The notes beneath the pieces were generated by a model that saw only the letters and a list, made by a program, of their open reading frames with translations, did no database searches and was not told where the DNA came from. From Saccharospirillum salsuginis (GTDB lineage: Bacteria > Pseudomonadota > Gammaproteobacteria > Pseudomonadales > Natronospirillaceae), in contig NZ_BMXR01000002.1 of assembly GCF_014651855.1 (NCBI RefSeq), forward strand, positions 186,001 through 250,000: a stretch of DNA of 64,000 nt. Direction: 5' to 3'. Of this stretch, positions 42,415 to 50,943 are shown piece by piece. Every line of letters begins with the position of its first letter. Position 1 is the first letter of the stretch. Both the position numbers and the translations under genes were made by a program.

Positions 42415-43695
42415 TCAAAGGTGGGCGAGGTCCATTGACGTCCCGATGTAGTCGCTGATGTCGAAGCCGGCCGTACCGTTCGGCACTTCCTGGCGGATCG
42501 CGATGGCCTGGTTGGCCGCGTCGGACAGATCCAGCGGCAGTGGCTGTTGGAGCGGAGTCTGCGTCGGGTCGCTCAAGACCAGAACCTTGGGTCTGTGGAA
42601 ATCCCCGGGGTTGTAGCGGATGACCATGGCCAACTGTCCGGCGCTTAATTCGACCAGCGTACCCACCGAGTAAAAACCGATGAATTTGACAAAGGTCCGG
42701 GCCAGGTCGGAATCAAATTGGGTGCCCACGCCCCGGAGGATGATTTTCAAAGCCTGTTCACTGGACTTGGGCTGGCCATAACACCGGGAACTGGTCATGG
42801 CATCAAAGGCGTCGGTCAGGGCGACCAGTCGGGCGTAGTAGGGGATTTGAAAACCCGATAGCCCGCGCGGGTAGCCCTGGCCGTCCAGCCGTTCGTGGTG
42901 TGAGTGGGCCACATCGACGGCGACCAGGTGGTCGCCTTTGGCCGACATGAGAATATCGCGGCCATGAGTGGTGTGTTCAGCCATGATGTAGGCTTCTTCC
43001 CGGGTCAGCCGGCCGGGTTTGTTCAACACCTCCAGCGGTGTCCGACTCTTGCCGACATCGTGCAGCAGACCCGACAGGGCGGCCCGTTCGATCTCCGGTT
43101 CGATCAAACCCAGGTACCGTGCGAAGGCGGCGCTCAGAATGCAGACGTTCATGCTGTGTTCGGCGGTGTAACTGTCTTTGTGTTTGATCATGGCGAGGTA
43201 GCGCAACGCACTGTCGTTCTGCAGCACGCTGTCGACCACATTTCGCACGACTTCCCGGCATTCGTTGATGTCCAGTTGCCGGCCGATGCGCAGCCCATCC
43301 ATCATGGCGGTGGCCAGTTGACGTGCCGAGTCGAACGTCATGCGCGACGATTCGACGGCGTCCCGGAAAGAAACCTGGTTCAGATAGCGGACCTTGCGTT
43401 TCGGTGTATCGCCCGGGGTGAAACGGGTCGGGGGAGCGTCTTTGTTCTTTGATGTGTCCTTTGATGGCCGTGGATGGACAGGACCTTTCCGATCCGGGCC
43501 ATGTTCGACTTTCACATCAATGTAGACCTGTCGGCAGTAAGTCCGCAGCTGATGGATGTCTTCCATCGATTGAATGACGAAGCCTTGCAGCAGAAAAGGG
43601 GTTTCCTCCCAGGGACGGTCCAGCCGGGTGACCTGCATACCGATTTCCAGGTCAGAAACAGAAACGGCGACTTCTTCTGATTCATATCGGTTCAT
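42415..43695 (-). CDS. HD-GYP domain c-di-GMP phosphodiesterase with DUF3391
   Basis: A 426-residue protein. Residues 8-140 resemble DUF3391 (VSDLEIGMQVTRLDRPWEETPFLLQGF, IQSMEDIHQL). The HD-GYP domain covers about residues 160-350: KHKDSYTAEHSMNV, GLLHDVGKSRTPLEVLNKPGRL and SHHERLDGQGYPRGLSG, with the HD metal pair and HHERLDGxGYP all intact, so it should be active. It hydrolyses cyclic di-GMP and opposes the diguanylate cyclase at 49040. No membrane segment. It converges on allE over 10 bases. Confidence 0.93.
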   Translation of the reverse strand: MNRYESEEVAVSVSDLEIGMQVTRLDRPWEETPFLLQGFVIQSMEDIHQLRTYCRQVYIDVKVEHGPDRKGPVHPRPSKDTSKNKDAPPTRFTPGDTPKRKVRYLNQVSFRDAVESSRMTFDSARQLATAMMDGLRIGRQLDINECREVVRNVVDSVLQNDSALRYLAMIKHKDSYTAEHSMNVCILSAAFARYLGLIEPEIERAALSGLLHDVGKSRTPLEVLNKPGRLTREEAYIMAEHTTHGRDILMSAKGDHLVAVDVAHSHHERLDGQGYPRGLSGFQIPYYARLVALTDAFDAMTSSRCYGQPKSSEQALKIILRGVGTQFDSDLARTFVKFIGFYSVGTLVELSAGQLAMVIRYNPGDFHRPKVLVLSDPTQTPLQQPLPLDLSDAANQAIAIRQEVPNGTAGFDISDYIGTSMDLAHL

Positions 43696-43796
43696 AGTAG
43701 GCAGTGCGGTCCGGTCTCAGGTACGGGCGGGTCGCTCTTGGCAGTCCAAGTATTCAGGATAGCCGAGATTTCACCAAAGTCATCGAACCATCACCA

Positions 43797-44975
43797 TCAG
43801 TCGCTCCCCGGCTCGATCCGCCCGGTATCCGCGGCGTCGCCGATACCGATGGCGAATCCCAACAGGTAGCGCCGTTCCCGATCCTGACCGGCGTAGATGC
43901 CCTGTTCTTCGGCGTAGGTGGTGGCCGCCAGTTCGACCGCGCGCCACCGCCATATCAGCCCCAGCGTTGGCGCCCCCTGGTAGAGCCCCATGCTGTAGGC
44001 CAGGGCGGAGCGTCGATGTTCGAACAATTGCCAGCGGACGCCGACGCGAGTGCGCTTGATCGGATCGTCGTCGATATCGATGTCGTGAAACAGATCGATG
44101 TAGTCGGCGCCGATGGTCAGCGAGGTCGGACCGGGCGCGGGCGGATGAAAGGCGATGCCAAGGCTGGTGGTTTGCGGAATCCAACCGGCGTCTCCGAAAT
44201 CGAGCCCACCCAGGTTTTGGGTTACCAGTCCGAGTCGGCCCTGTCGCAGGTAGGGCAGGTCTAAGGAAAACTGCAGGCCCAGATCGATGCTCTTCGCATT
44301 TCCGTGACTGTACAGATCCTCGAAATCCGGGTTGTCACGGGCGATTTCGACCAGTTCGCGCGGTGTGTAGCTGTCCGCGATGCGGTCCCGATGAATCGAC
44401 TTCGCCGCGAGCCCCCAATGCCAGTCGCCGGTTTCCACGGCGGTGCCGAAGACGATGCCTTCCAGCCGCCGGGCATGGACCGTCAGAACGCCATCGGTAC
44501 CGAATCCCTGATGGGGTTTGGCGTCGAAGCGTTCACTGTTCAGGCGCGTGAGTGTGAACGCCATCGGGATGTCCCGGTAGCGGCCGCGCCAGTGGACGCT
44601 CGACAAGGCGGACCACTGGGCGTGGATGTTGCGGCCGCGATAGTCGTCCATGACATCGAACAGCGCCTGGCGCTGGGCGTCCTCGTCCGATATCGACAGG
44701 GCTGTGTCCAGATCCCGCAGGAAGTCGTAAGTCCGGGTCGTAGTGCCCGCCGAAGGCGCCCAGGGCACGAACTGCCAGCCATCGGGCAGGCGAGCAAGGC
44801 CCGCCGGGTTTGAAAAAACCGACGTCGGATGCCCGCCGATCGCGAGGTCCACACCGCCCAGGCCCATGCTTCGTGGCGAGCGATAGATGTAGGGATACTC
44901 CGACACGGCGGCCGGTGTGGAGGCGCCGAACAGGCAGAGTGTCGCGAACAGGCCGAGGCGCATACGAACCTTCAT
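43797..44975 (-). CDS. Outer-membrane beta-barrel protein, PorV/TraF-like
   Basis: A 392-residue protein; the start at 44975 (MKVRMRLGLFATLCLFG) is preferred because it gives a signal peptide and overlaps the stop of the lipoprotein gene (ATGA). The mature N-terminus reads SPRSMGLGGVDLAIGGHPTSVFSNPAGLARL, a pattern common to PorV/TraF-like and FadL-like outer-membrane barrels. The rest alternates hydrophobic and polar residues (LGIAFHPPAPGPTSLTIGADYIDLFHDI and following), as in a barrel. It is coupled to the lipoprotein upstream, so the two probably form one envelope complex of unknown role. Confidence 0.72.
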   Translation of the reverse strand: MKVRMRLGLFATLCLFGASTPAAVSEYPYIYRSPRSMGLGGVDLAIGGHPTSVFSNPAGLARLPDGWQFVPWAPSAGTTTRTYDFLRDLDTALSISDEDAQRQALFDVMDDYRGRNIHAQWSALSSVHWRGRYRDIPMAFTLTRLNSERFDAKPHQGFGTDGVLTVHARRLEGIVFGTAVETGDWHWGLAAKSIHRDRIADSYTPRELVEIARDNPDFEDLYSHGNAKSIDLGLQFSLDLPYLRQGRLGLVTQNLGGLDFGDAGWIPQTTSLGIAFHPPAPGPTSLTIGADYIDLFHDIDIDDDPIKRTRVGVRWQLFEHRRSALAYSMGLYQGAPTLGLIWRWRAVELAATTYAEEQGIYAGQDRERRYLLGFAIGIGDAADTGRIEPGSD

Positions 44976-46198
44976 TGCTCGAAATAGGCCTCCAGCGCCG
45001 ATTGTCTGACCAGGGTGGCGCCGTCTTCGCGCAAATCGCACGCTTCGGGCGTACCTTCGGCCGGTTCACACAGGCTCTGGCGGGTGCTTTCCAGGCGTTG
45101 CGCCACCCGGTCGGATTCGACATTGGGCAGCACGAACAACATCAATTCCGCCTCACGGTTCAACGGCGACAGCAGGGTATTACTGAGGGTCAGTAAATCG
45201 GTGCCATCCGCGCGCGGGATCGGGCAGGGCCAGCATCCCGATCCCGGAGCGGCGGCCGAGCACCGGTCGCGAACATCCCGGCGGCAATAACCGTCGGTGA
45301 CGGCCATCGACGGGTCGCTGCCCGGAACGATAAAGCGGTAACGGACACGCGATTCCCGGCCGGTGCAGGCGGGGCCCGGTTCAATGATGACCCGAACCGG
45401 CGACAGGGCACCAAAAACCTGGCCGTCGATTTCGAACTGAACCTCGGAAACATCCGTCAAACGTTCCCAACGGACCTCTCCGGTCACCGAAGACCCCGGT
45501 ACGCAGACATCGCCGGTACTGTTGTCCTCGCCGATGGCGGTCAGCGCGCAGGCCGTCACCTGGGCGCCGTCGATCACACCGCTGTTGTTCAGGTCCGTTT
45601 CGCAGGTCAGGGCGTCGTCGTCCTGCCAGGCCGGTGCTTCCTGGCCGAGCATCAGGGTCAGGGCTTTGGCGAAGCGGGCCGGAGCGAACAGCCCGGCGAG
45701 GAAGCAGGCGTCCTTTTCGGTGTCCGACAGCTGATCGATGTTGCCCGGCAGACAGGCCTGCTGCAGAAGACTGGCACCGTCACCGTTGTTTTTCGATACC
45801 ACCGACTGGTGTGACAGCAAGGACAAATCCAGATCCCGCAGTGCTCCAGGAGAGACGCCCAGACTGCCCAGCCGACGGATGAAGCGCAGATCCGGATTGT
45901 CTTCGTCGGGCAGCGGTTCGGACAACACCACCTCGATCAGGTCGGTCAATTCATAGCCCGCCCGACCGATGTAGGCCGCGGCGCGGTTCAACGCCCGGCC
46001 CTCCTGGCTCATGCCGCGCCGACATTCTGGGGAATCGATCTGTTCGAGAGCCTGTTGCCACTGGCCGGTATCCATTGACCGGCTGACCTCATGGGCACAG
46101 GCCTGGGCGCCCGGTTGACTGGAGTGACAGGCGATCAGCAGCATCGGAAGTGTGCCGATCAGCAGCCACCGAACAGCGGGCTGGATGAATCTGTTCAT
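44972..46198 (-). CDS. Cysteine-rich lipoprotein, unknown function
   Basis: A 408-residue protein with a signal peptide ending in LLIAC, so lipidated on the Cys near residue 24. It has many Cys, mainly in the C-terminal half (GYCRRDVRDRCSAAAPGSGCWPCPIP), likely disulfide-bonded in the periplasm or on the surface. DLNNSGVIDGAQ resembles a calcium-binding EF-hand-like loop. The N-terminal third is helical (WQQALEQID, AAYIGRAGYELTDLIEVVL). The family is unrecognised. The ATGA overlap with the OMP gene 43797-44975 indicates a common operon. Confidence 0.68.
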   Translation of the reverse strand: MNRFIQPAVRWLLIGTLPMLLIACHSSQPGAQACAHEVSRSMDTGQWQQALEQIDSPECRRGMSQEGRALNRAAAYIGRAGYELTDLIEVVLSEPLPDEDNPDLRFIRRLGSLGVSPGALRDLDLSLLSHQSVVSKNNGDGASLLQQACLPGNIDQLSDTEKDACFLAGLFAPARFAKALTLMLGQEAPAWQDDDALTCETDLNNSGVIDGAQVTACALTAIGEDNSTGDVCVPGSSVTGEVRWERLTDVSEVQFEIDGQVFGALSPVRVIIEPGPACTGRESRVRYRFIVPGSDPSMAVTDGYCRRDVRDRCSAAAPGSGCWPCPIPRADGTDLLTLSNTLLSPLNREAELMLFVLPNVESDRVAQRLESTRQSLCEPAEGTPEACDLREDGATLVRQSALEAYFEQ

Positions 46199-46267
46199 GG
46201 CTTAAGCATCGTTAACACCGCCTTATCGTCGGATATGGAGCTGGGTATCGGGGCTTTCGGCTTTTTT

Positions 46268-47206
46268 TCAATCAGGGTTCAGACTTTGTTCCAGCGATTG
46301 TTCGCGTTGCGTGGCCTCCCCTTCCTGAATCAACCAATCGATAAATTGCGAGACCTGGGGAGACAGAGATCGATTGGACGGGAAAACAATCTGGTAACCC
46401 CGGTCGGATTGAACGGCCTTGTCTGACAATGCCAGCAAACTGTGGTTTTCCAGCAGGGGTTCGACAAAAGGCGACCAGCCAATGGACACACCCTGACCGG
46501 AGAGAGCCGCCTGCAGCAACAGAGTGTAGTTGTTGAATATCAATTCGGGTTCGCCGGGGACAGCTGGAAGATCGAGGGCTGTGAACAGCCGTTGCCAATC
46601 GAACCAGGGTGGGTGGTCCTCGGCTTCCAACTCCAGCAGCGGAAGCTGCCACCAGTGCTCGATATCCGGGTGTCGCTCCAACAAGGCGGGACTGCACACC
46701 GGGACCACGACTTCGGGAAACAACAACCGCGTCGGCTCGGACATGGTGAAGCCGTTGCCGAACAACAGCCCGATATCGACGTCGCCCTCGTCGGGGCTGA
46801 CCGAGTGTTGTGCCGTAACCAGCCGGACATCCAGTTCGGGATGGTGCTGTCGGAAATGGCGCAAACGCGGCAGCAGCCAATAGGTACCCAGCGCATAGTC
46901 GGCGGACAGGGTGATGCATTGATGCCGCCTTGGTTGCCGGGCCCGACGGTATCCCTCGGTCAGAATGCCCAACCCTTCGGATGCCCACCGAGCCACCTCA
47001 TTGCCGGCCCGGGTCAATTGGACACCCCGATGTACCCGCTGGAACAGGGGCGTACCGAGTTCGACCTCCAACTGTTTGATGTGTTGACTGATGGCCGACT
47101 GAGTACTGCCCAGTTCACGGGCCGCCGCCGTGAAGGATCCCAGCCGGGCGGCGGATTCGAACGCTTGAAGGCGAGGCAGTGGCGGTAGCGGATCGGAACT
47201 TGCCAT
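46268..47206 (-). CDS. LysR-type regulator of choline-sulfate use (by context)
   Basis: A 312-residue LysR regulator. The ATG at 47206 is preferred over an in-frame GTG at 47215. The helix-turn-helix is near residues 10-60 (RLQAFESAARLGSFTAAARELGSTQSAISQHIKQLE), and the effector-binding domain follows (LDVRLVTAQHSVSPDEGDVDIGLLFG), resembling the GcvA-like subgroup. It is divergent from the choline-sulfatase gene at 47342, and a 24-bp inverted repeat lies between. LysR genes beside betC are known. Its effector is inferred to be choline sulfate or choline. Confidence 0.85.
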   Translation of the reverse strand: MASSDPLPPLPRLQAFESAARLGSFTAAARELGSTQSAISQHIKQLEVELGTPLFQRVHRGVQLTRAGNEVARWASEGLGILTEGYRRARQPRRHQCITLSADYALGTYWLLPRLRHFRQHHPELDVRLVTAQHSVSPDEGDVDIGLLFGNGFTMSEPTRLLFPEVVVPVCSPALLERHPDIEHWWQLPLLELEAEDHPPWFDWQRLFTALDLPAVPGEPELIFNNYTLLLQAALSGQGVSIGWSPFVEPLLENHSLLALSDKAVQSDRGYQIVFPSNRSLSPQVSQFIDWLIQEGEATQREQSLEQSLNPD

Positions 47207-47236
47207 TAGTAACACTGATGTTGTCTATAAGTGAAA

Positions 47237-47260
47237 GCTCAGTTTACACCCTGGCTGAGC
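47237..47260. promoter_or_regulatory. LysR operator candidate in the betC gap
   Basis: GCTCAG (47237-47242) and CTGAGC (47255-47260) form an inverted repeat with a 12-bp spacer containing TTTACACC. It lies 31 bases upstream of the LysR start and about 82 upstream of the preferred betC start, matching the usual position of a LysR recognition site near -65 of the divergent promoter. Confidence 0.5.
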
Positions 47261-47341
47261 AGGATCACCATGAAAACAACTTTGGAAACTATTAATTCTG
47301 TTAATCGCAGACCGTGCGATCCCAAGAAGGTGTTTTCGATC

Positions 47342-48862
47342 ATGTCCGATGCCCGACCCAACATACTGTTCATCATGGCCGATCAAATGGCGGCATCTGT
47401 GCTGCCCATCTACGGTGGTCAGGTGGTTAAAAGCCCGCATCTGAACGCGCTTGCCGATGGCGGTGTGGTCTTCGATTCCGCGTATTGCAACAGCCCGCTG
47501 TGCGCGCCATCCCGGTTCGTGCTGATGACCGGTCGCCTGCCGTCCGTCATCGGTGCCTACGATAATGCGGCTGAATTAAGAGCGGATACGCCCACCTTCG
47601 CCCATTATTTGCGCAATCTGGGTTACCACACGGCCCTGTCGGGCAAGATGCATTTCTGCGGACCCGACCAGTTGCACGGTTTCGAGCATCGGTTGACCAG
47701 CGACATCTACCCTGCCGATTTCGGCTGGTCGGTGAACTGGGACGACCCCGCGGAAAGGCCTACCTGGTATCACGACATGTCTTCTGTCGTGCAAGCCGGC
47801 CCCGCCGTGCGCACCAACCAACTGGACTACGACGATGAAGTGGTGTTTCACGCTCAGCGCTATCTGCATGACCGGGCCCGCAGCGAGGACGGTCGACCTT
47901 TCTGTCTGACGGTGTCGATGACACACCCGCATGATCCGTATGCCATCCCGGAAGAATATTGGAATCGCTATCAGGACGACGAGATCGATTTGCCGAGCCT
48001 TGACTGGGAAGAGGTTGAACAGGACCCGCATTCGACTCGCCTGCGGTCCGTTTACCAGGCCGATGTCACCCACTTGACCGAGGCTCAGGTTCGCAATGCC
48101 CGCCGTGCCTATTACGGGGCCATCAGTTACGTCGACGACCAGATCGGGCGACTGCGGGACACCCTGAAAGCCACCGGTCTGGATAAAAACACCATCATCG
48201 TATTCTCCGGAGACCATGGCGATATGCTGGGAGAACGCGGTCTCTGGTACAAGATGAGCTGGTTCGAAGGCTCGGCACGAGTGCCCCTGATCGTGCATGC
48301 GCCCGATCGTTTCCGCCCGCACCGGGTCTCCCGGAGTGTGTCGACGATGGATCTGCTGCCGACCTTCCTGGATCTGGTCGACGGACCCAGTGACGACCGC
48401 TACGCCACGAAGATCGAGGGGTGTAGCCTGCTGCTGCACCTGCGGGGCGATGGCGGTCATGATGAAGTCATTGGCGAGTACATGGGTGAGGGGGCCCGGG
48501 CGCCGATCGTCATGATCCGGCGTGGCGACTACAAGTTCATCCATGCCCCCGGCGATCCGGATCAACTGTTTAACCTGGCTGAAGACCCCACCGAACGATC
48601 CAACCTGGCGCGGGATCCGGCGCATGCGGACCGTCTGGCACAGTTCAGGCAGGAGATCGCGGAGGGCTGGGACCTGGACGCCATTCACCAATCCGTACTC
48701 AACAGTCAGAGAAGTCGCCGCCTGGTGGCGTCGGCACTGTCGAAGGGCGAAGTCACATCCTGGGATCACCAACCCATGGTCGATGCCAGCCGACAATACA
48801 TGCGAAACACCCTGGATCTGGGCGATCTGGAACGACGGGCGCGATATCCGCGAGTCGAATAA
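47342..48862 (+). CDS. betC: Choline-sulfatase
   Basis: A 506-residue type I sulfatase that cleaves choline O-sulfate to choline and sulfate, feeding glycine betaine synthesis and sulfur supply. The N-terminus MSDARPNILFIMADQMAASVLPIYGG matches known choline-sulfatases. The formylglycine signature C-x-P-x-R is present (SPLCAPSRFVLMTGRLPS), as are the metal site SGDHGDMLGERGLWYK and a C-terminal extension of the BetC type. The start at 47342 is preferred by similarity; an ATG at 47270 with AGGA would add a 24-residue extension. No choline-sulfate ABC transporter or betBA is adjacent. Confidence 0.9.
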   Translation: MSDARPNILFIMADQMAASVLPIYGGQVVKSPHLNALADGGVVFDSAYCNSPLCAPSRFVLMTGRLPSVIGAYDNAAELRADTPTFAHYLRNLGYHTALSGKMHFCGPDQLHGFEHRLTSDIYPADFGWSVNWDDPAERPTWYHDMSSVVQAGPAVRTNQLDYDDEVVFHAQRYLHDRARSEDGRPFCLTVSMTHPHDPYAIPEEYWNRYQDDEIDLPSLDWEEVEQDPHSTRLRSVYQADVTHLTEAQVRNARRAYYGAISYVDDQIGRLRDTLKATGLDKNTIIVFSGDHGDMLGERGLWYKMSWFEGSARVPLIVHAPDRFRPHRVSRSVSTMDLLPTFLDLVDGPSDDRYATKIEGCSLLLHLRGDGGHDEVIGEYMGEGARAPIVMIRRGDYKFIHAPGDPDQLFNLAEDPTERSNLARDPAHADRLAQFRQEIAEGWDLDAIHQSVLNSQRSRRLVASALSKGEVTSWDHQPMVDASRQYMRNTLDLGDLERRARYPRVE

Positions 48863-48898
48863 CGCACCAATAATAACAACGGACAAGAGGATAAAACG

Positions 48899-48937
48899 AT
48901 GATTGTGCTGAAACGAACTTTCGGTTGGACGGTGTGA
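48899..48937 (+). other. Possible 12-codon mini-ORF or truncated gene start downstream of betC
   Basis: ATG-ATT-GTG-CTG... encodes MIVLKRTFGWTV and stops at 48937. AAGAGG lies eight bases upstream, a ribosome-site quality normally reserved for genuine starts. It may be the leftover N-terminus of a gene deleted from the betC operon, or a leader peptide; the rest of the 177-bp gap to the diguanylate cyclase stop (49040) holds nothing recognisable. The evidence is thin. Confidence 0.3.
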
Positions 48938-49039
48938 AAACCGTTGACGGAGAGGTCGGTTTAGCGGCGGTTCAGCAGTATCTGCGGTAACCCGGCTCGA
49001 GCGCATGGACACTGGGCATGGTGAGGTGTGGATGATCGC

Positions 49040-50833
49040 TCAAGCGGTCACCACCTCGCCACAAACGCGGTTTCGGCCGCCGGTCTTGGCCTGGTACAGC
49101 CATTGGTCGGCCTGTCGAAAGGCCGAACTCAAAGGCTGGTCCGGTTCGGCGCGCGACCAACCGATGCTGACCGTGAGCTGTACGCTTGGTAGTTGGGCGA
49201 AGCGGAGATCTTCGATGGTATCCCGGATGGTTTCCAGCAACCGCGCGAACTCGGCTTCGGACAATTCGTAACCGACCAGGGCGAATTCCTCGCCGCCGAG
49301 CCGGCCGGCCAGCAGATTACTGGTTGCGCGGGGAGGTACGCTGAATTCAGCCAGGGTGCGGGCCATTGTTGTCAGCACTTCGTCGCCCGCGTCGTGACCG
49401 AATCGGTCGTTGATCGATTTGAAATGATCCAGATCGAGAATGGCGACAAACAGATCCCCGCCGATCTCGACCATCAGACGGTGGTGCACATCGCCGAAAT
49501 CGTCCAATTGGCGGCGATTGGGCAGACCGGTCAGCGGGTCGGTCAGTGCCAGTTGATTCAGGCGCCGGTTGCTTTCCTCCAACTGAGCGGTTCGGCGCTC
49601 CACTTCCTGCTCCAACCGATTGGCCTGTTCCTGTTTCAGTTGCAGTGTTTCCTGTTCCAGCGCCTGACGCCGGATGACTGAGTCGCGGATGTTGAGCGCG
49701 ATGATGAAGGACAGCAGCATCGAGGTGACGGCCATACCAGTCAGCAACAGGCTGATCAGGGGCTGGCCGTAGGGCACCCAACCGAAGGCGCTCAGTGCCA
49801 ATGCCGAGGCGCCGAACAACATCGGCGTCCACGCCAGGGCGAACCATTTGGCTCGGCGGGATCCCTCCCGGATTTCCAGCGTCAGCATGGCGACGATCAG
49901 CACGAGCAGAACCAGGGTCCACCGCACCGGAAAGGCCATCAAGGTGGTGCGTTCCGCAAAGGCCGCCAATGCGGCACCGATGACAACCAGGGCCGCCAGC
50001 ATGCCTTTCATTAACGCGTGTAATCGAGGCGGGCGTTTATCCGTTCCCAGCATGGTCAGCGTCATCAGCCCCAGGGTGAACACCAGGGCATACAGGGTGA
50101 TCGCCGATACGGGTGCGTTCCATTCCGGATGGTTCGGCCAGCCGTAGCGGTTGCCATAGCCAAAAATCAGCATGAAGAAAAACGCCTGGACGGCGGCGAA
50201 CACGGCGAAGGCCAAATAGGCGCGTACCCGGGTGGCGAAAAACAGCAGTACGCAGTAAACCACCAGGGTGATCATCAACCCGAAATACAGCATGTCCCGA
50301 TAGCTGATGTTGAGTGCCCGCTCCATGAAAGCCGAGGGTTGCCACAGGGTGGTCGGCAGGTGCAGCAGGGTGCTTCGAATCCAGGCCCGGACGGGCACGG
50401 TTTCGCCCGGTTCCAACGTGACCGGGAAAACAAAGCCGGTGTGCGGAATCGGGCGACTGTCGAACGGCAGGTCCTCGCCGGTAAGCCAGGATCTTTCACC
50501 GACCGACAGCCACAGGTGATTGAGAAAGGAGGCGTCGATGGCGAGCCAGAGGCGCTCGGTATTTGTGGTGGTGTTGAGCAGGTTGAAACGCAGATGCAAG
50601 ACCTGGCCCGGCGGCTGGTACCCATCGGTGTCGAGGTCGGACAGGGGCTGCCAGTCGGCTTCGGGATCCGACTGTGTCTGAAAGGAATAATAGCCCTCGA
50701 TGACGCCGTCGACATCCAGCCGCTGCTCACCGGACCAGACGGCGGTGTCCGCCGAGACCGGAAAAGCGACCGCGCACGTCAGCAACAGCGCCATACCAAC
50801 GGTGATAAACGGCTTGATCGATGCAGGCAGCAC
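49040..50833 (-). CDS. 7TMR-DISM diguanylate cyclase (GGDEF)
   Basis: A 597-residue protein starting at GTG. A signal peptide (ALLLTCAVAFPVSA) is followed by a periplasmic 7TMR-DISMED2-like domain (about 35-170), seven hydrophobic helices (about 180-385), a coiled coil (IRRQALEQETLQLKQEQANRLEQEVERRTAQLEES) and a GGDEF domain (about 435-590). The active-site motif is GGEEF in LAGRLGGEEFALVGYE, so synthesis of cyclic di-GMP is expected. The RxxD inhibitory site five residues upstream is absent (residues there read TSNLLAG), so it should lack product inhibition of that type. The HD-GYP enzyme at 42415 is the opposing activity. Confidence 0.93.
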   Translation of the reverse strand: MLPASIKPFITVGMALLLTCAVAFPVSADTAVWSGEQRLDVDGVIEGYYSFQTQSDPEADWQPLSDLDTDGYQPPGQVLHLRFNLLNTTTNTERLWLAIDASFLNHLWLSVGERSWLTGEDLPFDSRPIPHTGFVFPVTLEPGETVPVRAWIRSTLLHLPTTLWQPSAFMERALNISYRDMLYFGLMITLVVYCVLLFFATRVRAYLAFAVFAAVQAFFFMLIFGYGNRYGWPNHPEWNAPVSAITLYALVFTLGLMTLTMLGTDKRPPRLHALMKGMLAALVVIGAALAAFAERTTLMAFPVRWTLVLLVLIVAMLTLEIREGSRRAKWFALAWTPMLFGASALALSAFGWVPYGQPLISLLLTGMAVTSMLLSFIIALNIRDSVIRRQALEQETLQLKQEQANRLEQEVERRTAQLEESNRRLNQLALTDPLTGLPNRRQLDDFGDVHHRLMVEIGGDLFVAILDLDHFKSINDRFGHDAGDEVLTTMARTLAEFSVPPRATSNLLAGRLGGEEFALVGYELSEAEFARLLETIRDTIEDLRFAQLPSVQLTVSIGWSRAEPDQPLSSAFRQADQWLYQAKTGGRNRVCGEVVTA

Positions 50834-50943
50834 GATGGTGTGGGTACCCCGTTCCGAGCGTTACAACAGTCGCGGTGGGGTGAATCCTCCGCAGGCTCAC
50901 TCTCTGCCCACAGTGTAGTCCAAGTCATCGACCGCCGCTTGAT

